The notes under the pieces are model-generated. The model had not been told where the DNA came from. It searched no databases and was given only the letters and a program-made list of their open reading frames with translations. This document shows positions 26,114 to 32,995 of a DNA stretch of 42,084 bases, piece by piece (position 1 is the stretch's first letter; each line of letters opens with the position of its first letter). Made by a program: the position numbers and the translations under genes. Source of the stretch: Nostoc sp. CHAB 5836 (lineage in GTDB: Bacteria; Cyanobacteriota; Cyanobacteriia; Cyanobacteriales; Nostocaceae); contig NZ_JAIVFV010000051.1 in NCBI RefSeq assembly GCF_020829445.1, forward strand, positions 1 through 42,084, read 5' to 3'.

Positions 26114-26209
26114 CTAAATTATCTTGGCAGTCCGCAGACCGAACAGCAGACCTACAGCTAAACCAAAGAACAAAGCTAAAAAGCCGATGTAAGCTACAAT
26201 GGCAAACAT
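26114..26209 (-). CDS. petL: cytochrome b6f complex subunit PetL
   Basis: A 31-residue, single-helix membrane protein ([16 protein letters not shown]...[11 protein letters not shown]). It matches the small PetL subunit of the cytochrome b6f complex as I remember it from Nostoc, differing at only a few positions. PetL sits at the edge of the complex in the thylakoid membrane and helps stabilise the dimer. The ATG at 26209 has GGAG eight bases upstream on the minus strand. The gene is short enough to be missed by length-filtered gene calling. It is convergent with bioB across a hairpin. Confidence 0.85.
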   Translation of the reverse strand: MFAIVAYIGFLALFFGLAVGLLFGLRTAKII

Positions 26210-26245
26210 TTATTTTTCTCCACAATACTTCCTAAATCTATTGAA

Positions 26246-26294
26246 TCATTAGTCATTGGTCATTGGTCATTTGTCATTAGTCATTGGTCATTGG
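26246..26294. repeat. TCATTGG-type heptamer repeat
   Basis: Seven units of TCATTGG/TCATTAG/TCATTTG between petL and aroB. Confidence 0.8.
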
Positions 26295-26320
26295 GCAATC
26301 AGTCTTTTCTTTGCTCCTCC

Positions 26321-26374
26321 TCATCCCCCTCATCCCCCTCATCCCCCTCATCCCCCTCATCCCCCTCATCCCCC
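26321..26374. repeat. nine-base tandem repeat TCATCCCCC x6
   Basis: Six exact units followed by degenerate ones, upstream of aroB. The same unit recurs at 34938-35008, 37601-37654 and 39839-39890. Confidence 0.92.
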
Positions 26375-26437
26375 TCATCTTCCCACTCCCAGATTGCGAT
26401 ACAATACAGCCCACGGGCGCTTATTTAGGGTTGGGCA

Positions 26438-27571
26438 ATGACTTCTGTAATTAATGTGAATTTACCAGAGCAGTCTTATGAGATTGTGATACCTTCTGTG
26501 CTAGACGCTACGCAAACGGTGAGCTACGCTAAGGCACCTTCGAGTTTAGATCAACTGGGTCAGCACATGGACAGTCTGAAGCTAGGCAAAAAGGTATTGC
26601 TGGTTTCTAATCCGACGATTTTTAAGCATTTTGGCGAAAGAGCGATCGCATCCCTGACATCTGCTGGATTTGAAGTTGCTAGCTGCACCCTACCACCAGG
26701 GGAACGCTACAAAACTCTCAATTCTATCCAAAAACTTTACGATATCGCCTTAGAAAACCGCCTAGAACGTTCTTCTACTATGGTGGCTTTGGGCGGAGGT
26801 GTAATTGGCGATATGACTGGCTTTGCAGCCGCAACTTGGCTGCGCGGCATTAATGTTGTCCAAGTACCTACAACTCTATTGGCGATGGTGGATTCAGCAA
26901 TTGGTGGCAAAACTGGCGTAAATCATCCCCACGGCAAGAACTTGATTGGGGCATTCCATCAACCGCGCTTGGTTTTAATTGACCCAAATGTATTAAAAAC
27001 TCTTCCTATGCGCGAGTTTCGAGCAGGAATGGCAGAAGTTATTAAATATGGTGTAATTTGGGATGCCGAATTGTTTGCGAAATTGGAAGCAAGTAAACGC
27101 CTCGATCAACTCCGCTATGTAAAATCTGACCTGATACATACCATATTGACGCGCTCTTGTCAAGCTAAAGCTGATGTTGTTAGCAAAGATGAGAAAGAAG
27201 GCGGATTGCGGGCGATTCTCAACTATGGACATACCATTGGTCATGCAGTGGAAAGTTTGACTGGTTATCGTCTAGTAAATCACGGTGAAGCGGTGGCCAT
27301 TGGGATGGTAGCAGCCGGTCAAATTGCTGTGGAATTGGGACTGTGGCAAAAAGAAGACACGGAACGTCAAAATGCTTTAGTTCAAAAAACGGGTTTACCG
27401 ACTCAGTTACCAACTGGGGTAGATATTGAAGCAATTATTGAGGCGTTGCAATTAGATAAGAAAGTCCAAGCAGGGAAAGTGCGGTTTGTTTTACCAACAG
27501 AGATTGGTGTTGCAACAGTTACTGATGAAGTGCCATCGGATATTATTCGGCAAGTTTTGCGGGGAATGTGA
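26438..27571 (+). CDS. aroB: 3-dehydroquinate synthase
   Basis: 377 residues. Converts DAHP to 3-dehydroquinate in the shikimate pathway with NAD and a metal. Visible: NAD loop [45 protein letters not shown] and [10 protein letters not shown] with metal-binding Glu and His residues. The N-terminus is odd. Between EIVI and SSLDQLGQH, cyanobacterial AroB normally has only three or four residues, but here there are about 17 (DNA about 26484-26540). They are encoded by a version of the palindromic GACGCTACGCAAACGG repeat found between genes in this window. The frame is kept, so the enzyme may tolerate the loop. ATG at 26438; no clear ribosome site. Confidence 0.95.
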   Translation: MTSVINVNLPEQSYEIVIPSVLDATQTVSYAKAPSSLDQLGQHMDSLKLGKKVLLVSNPTIFKHFGERAIASLTSAGFEVASCTLPPGERYKTLNSIQKLYDIALENRLERSSTMVALGGGVIGDMTGFAAATWLRGINVVQVPTTLLAMVDSAIGGKTGVNHPHGKNLIGAFHQPRLVLIDPNVLKTLPMREFRAGMAEVIKYGVIWDAELFAKLEASKRLDQLRYVKSDLIHTILTRSCQAKADVVSKDEKEGGLRAILNYGHTIGHAVESLTGYRLVNHGEAVAIGMVAAGQIAVELGLWQKEDTERQNALVQKTGLPTQLPTGVDIEAIIEALQLDKKVQAGKVRFVLPTEIGVATVTDEVPSDIIRQVLRGM

Positions 27572-27651
27572 ACAATTTGAAGAATAATTCAGGATTCAGA
27601 ATAAAAATTAGTTTCTCTGTCCTTCAATTACGAATTACCAATTAATGAGCC

Positions 27652-28230
27652 ATGATACTCCAAGCCAAGAATCAATTAACCTTGCAAGAGTTCCTAAATC
27701 TTGCACCAGGTGAGGGAGATATAACTTATGAGCTTTTTGATGGTCAAGCAATTCCTAAGATGTCACCAAAATTTTTTCACGCAAAACTTACCCGCGTCCT
27801 TCTCAATTTGATTGAGCAATCCTGTGAGGGAAAAGGAGAAGTTTGCCCGGAATGGGCTGTTGGATTAACCCGTCGGGGACGAGATTGGATGCCAATTCCA
27901 GATATTTTATATATCTCTAATGAACGTTTACCCGCAAACTGGGACGAAGACGAAGCTTGTCCTGTTCCTCCTGATTTGGTGATTGAGATTATTTCGCCCG
28001 GACAAACCTTTGGACAAATGGCGGCTAAAGCCAAAGATTATTTGGATGCTAAGGTGCTGCGGGTGTGGGTGGTAGATAGTAAAGCTAGAAGTATTACTGT
28101 TTTTTATCCAGATGCTGCGCCACAAACTTATATGGGAGAAGAATTACTCAAAGATTCTTTATTTGAGGGATTAGAATTTACTGTTGAGGAGGTGTTTCAA
28201 AAAGCGAAAATACCATTAGATGCCCAATAG
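27652..28230 (+). CDS. Uma2 family (DUF820) PD-(D/E)XK nuclease-like protein
   Basis: 192 residues. Uma2 pattern: LTLQEFLNLAPGEGDITYELFDG with E27, WMPIPDILYIS with D84, PPDLVIEIISPGQ with D108 and E112, and the AAKAKDYLDAKVLRVWVVD helix and strand. The fold is that of restriction-like endonucleases. Dozens of copies occur in many cyanobacterial genomes and their function is unknown. The active-site residues look intact. It follows aroB by 80 bases on the same strand and could be co-transcribed. Confidence 0.88.
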   Translation: MILQAKNQLTLQEFLNLAPGEGDITYELFDGQAIPKMSPKFFHAKLTRVLLNLIEQSCEGKGEVCPEWAVGLTRRGRDWMPIPDILYISNERLPANWDEDEACPVPPDLVIEIISPGQTFGQMAAKAKDYLDAKVLRVWVVDSKARSITVFYPDAAPQTYMGEELLKDSLFEGLEFTVEEVFQKAKIPLDAQ

Positions 28231-28319
28231 TACACTGTTTGCATATAGCACTATTTAATCAACTATCTCGCTCTACAGTGAGAATCTCACAATCAGATTC
28301 AGCAGTGACAGTTGCTGGA

Positions 28320-28413
28320 GAAATTTCATTTCCTAACACAGCAAAAGCCGCAAAAATTTCCCCAACAGCTAAGGCGCAAAGAGAAGGAAGAAATGCTTAA
28401 CCCAAGCGTATTG
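28320..28413. repeat. right end of a family B element (copy B7, partial)
   Basis: GAAGAAATGCTTAACCCAAG followed by CGTATTG matches the right end of family B (exact match only from about 28375). No left end is found. Confidence 0.5.
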
Positions 28414-28435
28414 TGTTCTAGGGATGCCTGCATGA

Positions 28436-29839
28436 TTAGCCCGATATTGCGAAGGCTGGACGATGATGAATCCAAGGATTAGCTGCTTCTAATTGTGCTG
28501 CTAGGCTGATGATTGTGGCTTCAGCAGCAGGTTTGCCAATTAGTTGCACACTGATGGGTAAACCATCACTATCAAAGCCAACAGGAATTGCGATCGCCGG
28601 TTGTCCAGTTGCATTAGCAGGTGGACAAGGGGCAACCCACTCAATAATATTTTGGAATGTCTCTTCTGGACTCAGCGAAGCCCATTCCCCAATGCGGATG
28701 GGTGAATGTAGATAAACTGGTAATACCAGCACATCCACGGTATCGAAAAACGCCACAATCTGCCGTGCCACTATCTGCATTTGAGAAACTGCTTGGAGGT
28801 ATTCTGCAACGGAACCTGTGCGTGCAAATAGCCAGCGATTCAATGGCTGCAAAGCTTCAACAGGAAGTCCTGATGCAGCTATCCCAGCTTGCCAGACGAT
28901 TTGAAATGGTTCAACTAAACCGCTAAAATCTGGAGATTTCTGTTCCACGTGGTGGCCGAGTTGTTCTAATAACTCGACTGTTTGGCGGACGCCTTGTTGA
29001 CAGTTAGCATCAGCTTCTCCCAAAGGAGAAATGCTAGTATCAAAAGCAATTCGCAAAGCACCGAGTTTTGTTTGAGTGGCAGCGAGAAATGATGGATCGG
29101 GATCTGGCAACCAGTAAGGATCGCCTGTAACATAGCCAGATATGGTATCTAAAAGGGCCGCAGCATCAGCCACAGTCCGGGCGATCGGGCCGTTGACGGC
29201 AATTCCAGCAAGGCGTTCGCCTACTGGCGCTTTACTCACTCTGCCCCTAGATGGTTTGAGTCCCACCAAGCCACAACAAGCCGCAGGCCCCCGAATTGAA
29301 CCACCGCCATCAGAACCTTGAGCGATCGCACACAATCCGGCTGCTACCGCCGCCGCCGCGCCACCACTGGAACCGCCAGGGGTATATTCTAAATTCCAGG
29401 GATTTCTAGCTGGGGGAAAACCCGTAGGTTCGCTGTATGGCAATGAACCTAGCTCGGAAGTGGCTGTTTTACCGAGAATAGTAAATCCAGCTTGCTTAAT
29501 CCTTGTTACAAGACCATCATCATAGTTAGGGATATTGTTCAGTAATGCCGGATTTCCAAAAGTACAGGTAACACCTGCTACAGCGTTGAGATCTTTAATG
29601 GAAATCGGTACCCCAAAAAATGGCGGTCGTTCTGAGGTAGTTGTTAATAATTCTGTTTTGGCTTTGGCATCTGCGATCGCTAATTCTGCCGTCACTGTAA
29701 AATAACTTCCTAATTGGGGATTTAACTGCCCAATCCGTTCTAAATATATTTCTACCAACTCTAGCGGTGATACTTCGCGGCGACGGACTAACTGCGCCAA
29801 CTCTAGTGCTGGGGTAAATGCTAAATCAACTTCATTCAT
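28436..29839 (-). CDS. amidase, amidase-signature family
   Basis: 467 residues with the complete Ser-cisSer-Lys triad: K82 in GVPISIKDLN, cis-S157 in GGSSGGAAAAVA and S181 in GSDGGGSIRGPA. The family hydrolyses amides and includes the GatA subunit of tRNA amidation. Here there is no gatB/gatC nearby, and the C-terminal half (PVYLHSPIRIGEW) differs from GatA, so a free-standing amidase is more likely. Substrate unknown. ATG at 29839; the gene stands alone. Confidence 0.9.
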   Translation of the reverse strand: MNEVDLAFTPALELAQLVRRREVSPLELVEIYLERIGQLNPQLGSYFTVTAELAIADAKAKTELLTTTSERPPFFGVPISIKDLNAVAGVTCTFGNPALLNNIPNYDDGLVTRIKQAGFTILGKTATSELGSLPYSEPTGFPPARNPWNLEYTPGGSSGGAAAAVAAGLCAIAQGSDGGGSIRGPAACCGLVGLKPSRGRVSKAPVGERLAGIAVNGPIARTVADAAALLDTISGYVTGDPYWLPDPDPSFLAATQTKLGALRIAFDTSISPLGEADANCQQGVRQTVELLEQLGHHVEQKSPDFSGLVEPFQIVWQAGIAASGLPVEALQPLNRWLFARTGSVAEYLQAVSQMQIVARQIVAFFDTVDVLVLPVYLHSPIRIGEWASLSPEETFQNIIEWVAPCPPANATGQPAIAIPVGFDSDGLPISVQLIGKPAAEATIISLAAQLEAANPWIHHRPAFAISG

Positions 29840-29988
29840 AGGTTAGTGAATGGGTAACTTTGTCTTTCTCTGGAATTTTAAAACTGAAATTGTTACTTTA
29901 GCAGGATTTGCGGGAACTATACATTTTATAGCTCCTGAGATTTATCACTCAACTAGGACGCTCAGATGCAACAGGTGCGGTTATATAC

Positions 29989-30120
29989 CAATACACTTGG
30001 GTTAAGCATTTCCTCCTTCTCTCTTCTCTCTTCTCTCTTCTCTCTTCTCTCTTCTCTCTGTGTTCTCTGCGCCTCTGTGGTTCGTAAAAAAAGAGTTTCA
30101 GCTTTAAGTGAACCGTATTG
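29989..30120. mobile_element. family B small inverted-repeat element, copy B5
   Basis: 132 bp. Begins CAATACACTTGGGTTAAG and ends GAACCGTATTG. Flanks GGTTATATAC and AGTTATATAC match at nine of ten positions. It contains a CTTCTCT heptamer array (about 30014-30058). Confidence 0.85.
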
Positions 30121-30189
30121 AGTTATATACTTCCTCAAGCCATTTTAATTGTTTCGCATAAACTTTCAACAAATCCCTAAGGGGTATTT

Positions 30190-30411
30190 ATGGCTAACCT
30201 AGAAATACTTGTTAGTGAATTGCCAAAACTGATTCAGAATCTAAAACTCACTATTGGCGATTCTAATGAAATCATGAAACAAATTATCCTGATCAATAAT
30301 GCTCAGGAGCAATTACAGAAGATTAAACAATTAATTGCTCAAGAATTGAGATTTGAGAACAACAAAGATTCTGCGAACGCCACACTTACCAGATATTTTG
30401 AATACTATTAA
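30190..30411 (+). CDS. hypothetical small helical protein
   Basis: 73 residues, not recognised. Residues 1-60 form a likely alpha-helical, Leu/Ile-rich segment (LPKLIQNLKLTIGDSNEIMK). AAGGGG five bases before the ATG is a convincing ribosome site. The last 20 residues read through DNA that, in the next frame, looks more protein-like and continues to 30592. The gene may be frameshifted near 30355 rather than ending here. Confidence 0.5.
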   Translation: MANLEILVSELPKLIQNLKLTIGDSNEIMKQIILINNAQEQLQKIKQLIAQELRFENNKDSANATLTRYFEYY

Positions 30412-30692
30412 GACTAGTCGTAACTTGTTAAATATTTTATTAGGAGTGTCTGCTTTTTATGGTAAATCTAGCTTTGCTTTAGAGTGGTTAGATGACGATC
30501 ACGAATTAATTATATCGAGTGATGGCAATTTCCAAGAATTGACAGATATCCTTAATGATTGTGATTTTTTCCAAGAACAAGTGCAGCTTTAATTATTCAG
30601 AGTAAAATTTTCAGAGAACAAGCAGAAGAAGCCGTAAAAAAGATTGAACGTGCCCGCTTCATTACTTATGTCTTAAAAAAAATCAAGAGGTA
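30353..30692 (+). pseudogene. decayed continuation of the hypothetical gene, two further frames
   Basis: Frame 2 (30353-30592) encodes LPDILNTIKTSRNLLNILLG and a DDDHELIISSDGNFQEL segment. Near 30584 the coding look passes to frame 3: LIIQSKIFREQAEEAVKKIE, ending at a stop at about 30692. Three consecutive frames with protein-like composition suggest one gene of about 165 codons broken by two frameshifts. I do not recognise the family. Confidence 0.35.
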
Positions 30693-30743
30693 AATCGTCC
30701 TTTTTTGACGCTTTGCCTCTCTCAACAAAAGATAATTAAAGCT

Positions 30744-30897
30744 CAATACGGTTCACAAAAGGGCTGAAACTCTTTTTTTTACGTAGACGCAAACGCGAGT
30801 GCGTCTGGTAAGAGTTGCGGCTTGCCGCAGGCTACCACAGAGGTGCAGAGAACACAGAGAGAAGGAGAAGGAGGAAATGCTTAACCCAAGTGTATTG
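30744..30897. mobile_element. family B small inverted-repeat element, copy B6
   Basis: 154 bp. Begins CAATACGGTTCAC and ends AAGTGTATTG. Perfect 10-bp target duplication AATTAAAGCT at 30734-30743 and 30898-30907. Nested palindromic repeat inside. Confidence 0.92.
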
Positions 30898-30912
30898 AAT
30901 TAAAGCTAACAA

Positions 30913-31740
30913 TTACACTTTAGAACGGTCAGTCAAAATCTCATAACCTGTCTCCGTTACCAACACTGTATGCTCAAACTGAGCCGACAAAGAATTATCT
31001 ACAGTGACTGCTGTCCAACGGTCAGATAATGTCCGCGTGTGTCTAGAACCCGCATTTAATATTGGCTCAATTGCCAGGGTCATCCCGGCACGGAGTTTAA
31101 CATTTGGCATTTCGCGGGTACGGTAGTTGAATACTGAAGGTTCTTCATGCAGATTACGACCGACACCGTGTCCAGTGAACTCTTCGACTATACTAAAGCC
31201 GTTAGCTTTCACATGGTCTTCAATTGCTCCAGCTAGGTCGAGTAGGTATACACCAGCCTTCACTTGTTCGATGCCCTTAAATAAAGCCTCTTCTGCTACG
31301 CGAATTAATTTAGCAGCTTCTTGCGTCACTTCACCGACAGCAATTGAAATGCAAGAATCACCATGAAAGCCTTGGTAATAAGCACCCGTATCTACTTTTA
31401 ATACGTCCCCTATGCGAATCACTTTCTTGGGGCTAGGAATGCCATGCACTGCTTCATTATTAATGCTGGAGCAGATTGAACCTGGAAAACCGTGATATCC
31501 TTTAAAACTTGGTGTTGCACCCATTTCGCGGATGCGTTTTTCTGCATAAGCATCCAAATCAGCCGTTGTCATTCCTGGCTTTACTATCTGATAAATTTCT
31601 TTGAGGACAGTTGCCACAATTGCGGATGATTGCCTCATGATTTCAATTTCACGCGGCGATTTAATTTCAATTCCTCGGCGTTGTTTTTTCGCAGGTGCAG
31701 GCTGAGTTGCTTGAGAAAGTAAGTTACTGAAAATGTTCAT
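30913..31740 (-). CDS. map: methionine aminopeptidase, type I
   Basis: 275 residues. Removes the initiator Met from new proteins. All five metal ligands are present: D117 (VDTGA), D128 (HGDSC), H191 (TGHGVG), E225 (AIEPIL) and E256 (QFEHTV); H99 (AVHGIP) is the substrate-side histidine. The first ~25 residues are an extra basic segment before [14 protein letters not shown], mild compared with the 250-residue core. ATG at 31740. No neighbour on the same operon. Confidence 0.95.
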   Translation of the reverse strand: MNIFSNLLSQATQPAPAKKQRRGIEIKSPREIEIMRQSSAIVATVLKEIYQIVKPGMTTADLDAYAEKRIREMGATPSFKGYHGFPGSICSSINNEAVHGIPSPKKVIRIGDVLKVDTGAYYQGFHGDSCISIAVGEVTQEAAKLIRVAEEALFKGIEQVKAGVYLLDLAGAIEDHVKANGFSIVEEFTGHGVGRNLHEEPSVFNYRTREMPNVKLRAGMTLAIEPILNAGSRHTRTLSDRWTAVTVDNSLSAQFEHTVLVTETGYEILTDRSKV

Positions 31741-31980
31741 GGGAAGTTAATAATTACTGGTGGCTCTGCCAATGAAGTATCAATTCTTTCTCTAGATTGA
31801 GAAATAATATCTATAATTTAAGTTATTTTAATTCCTGATCGGGATTTTTGCATTTAACCGCTAATGTATATAGAATAACATATTCGCCTACTCCTGATAT
31901 TTTAGGGTTTGATCAAAATCGCTCTAACTTATTTTTCGCTGTACACCATAGGATTTACCTCAATTATCTTTAATTTAAAC
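31741..31980. other. AT-rich spacer between the map start and copy A3
   Basis: No gene recognised. It must hold the map promoter (minus strand). No convincing hexamer pair was picked by eye. Confidence 0.4.
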
Positions 31981-32073
31981 TAGGACTTACGCACAGGTAA
32001 GGTCAAACGAACCACAGAGGACACAGAGTTCAGGGAGAAATGAGAGTTTGAGAGGGTTTTTGCGTAAGTCCTA
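31981..32073. mobile_element. family A small inverted-repeat element, copy A3
   Basis: 93 bp. Perfect 13-bp ends TAGGACTTACGCA / TGCGTAAGTCCTA. Target duplication TAAAC at 31976-31980 and 32074-32078. The inside differs from A1 and A2. Confidence 0.92.
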
Positions 32074-32112
32074 TAAACATTAGACTGCGATTAAATACGG
32101 AGTCGAATAATT

Positions 32113-32637
32113 TTAATTCTTGATAGCAATTTCTCCAATCATACCTGCTTCCGTATGTCCCGGTATTGAACAACGTAAGCCATAAGTCCCAGATTTTAGG
32201 GGCACAAATACCCATTCTGCCTCAGCACCCGGCTTGAGTTCCAGTTCGCGAATGGCTCCTTTGACTTCTACTTTGCCTGCTTGAACTTTTTGTGTCCAGA
32301 TGCCATCGGCAAAATCTTTAGCAGTAAAATAGTGCTTCAGTTGGCTAGGATTGGTAAGCTCTAGTTGATAGCGTTTGCCAGCCTCGAATTCTAAATGATT
32401 TGGCTCAAACTTGAGTTCGTTTGCCGAATTACCCAAGCTAATTGTAATTTTTGTGGCTGCTTGCTTAAGCAAATCGCCAGACAAATTCGCCGCCATTGCT
32501 GGAGTCACAGCGATGAAATTTAGTCCTAGAAGCAACGTTAATATCACGTAGTTCTGCCGTAAGATTTGCAGCCAAGCAGTAATGAGGAAAGTAAGAAATG
32601 TAATTATAATTTGGTATAAATGGTTGTAAATTTTCAT
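32113..32637 (-). CDS. secreted cupredoxin-domain protein
   Basis: 174 residues. A long hydrophobic N-terminus with two possible helices (about 8-25 and 30-49) ends in TPAMAAN, a plausible signal-peptidase site near residue 49. The mature part is a single cupredoxin fold with a complete type 1 copper site: H102 (LKHYF), C156, H161 and M166 (LRCSIPGHTEAGM). It resembles plastocyanin and azurin-type domains but is not plastocyanin. Probable periplasmic or lumenal copper protein for electron transfer or copper handling. The first hydrophobic stretch may be a wrong upstream start; a start nearer the second helix would also give a normal signal peptide. Confidence 0.87.
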   Translation of the reverse strand: MKIYNHLYQIIITFLTFLITAWLQILRQNYVILTLLLGLNFIAVTPAMAANLSGDLLKQAATKITISLGNSANELKFEPNHLEFEAGKRYQLELTNPSQLKHYFTAKDFADGIWTQKVQAGKVEVKGAIRELELKPGAEAEWVFVPLKSGTYGLRCSIPGHTEAGMIGEIAIKN

Positions 32638-32685
32638 CGGTAGTTATGAAAAGACAATGCTGATGAGCAGGAACAATTAATAGGT

Positions 32686-32936
32686 AAGTAGGTTGGTGCA
32701 ATTAAAGCTAACTGGCTAAGATTGTCCTTTGTCATTTGTCCTAAGTACAATATTTTATAAATTCGTAGCAAATTCTCCGCGAACCTTTGCGCTTCCCTTT
32801 GCGCCCCTTTGCGTTTAAATTTCAACCCTCAATTGGCCACGATTTTATGCAAAGCTGTACTAAGTCAATTGGTCATTAGTAAGGGTTTTAATCATATTTA
32901 CGTTTCGTAACATAATTGGGTTTTTTTGCACCAACT
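32686..32936. mobile_element. family C repeat element, copy C4, with a nested insert
   Basis: Ends AAGTAGGTTGGTGCAA / TTTTTTGCACCAACTT. The middle is interrupted at 32746-32859 (TACA...TGTA ends) with CTAAG repeated on both sides (32741-32745 and 32860-32864), as expected for a 5-bp target duplication. Confidence 0.65.
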
Positions 32937-32995
32937 TAACTTAGCGGTAAAAACCGTTTTACCTATTCTTTATTATCCATGCCCAGCGCCCATCT

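Noticed and set aside
26321..26374. Tandem arrays considered as a CRISPR
   Set aside because: Units are nine bases with no spacers.
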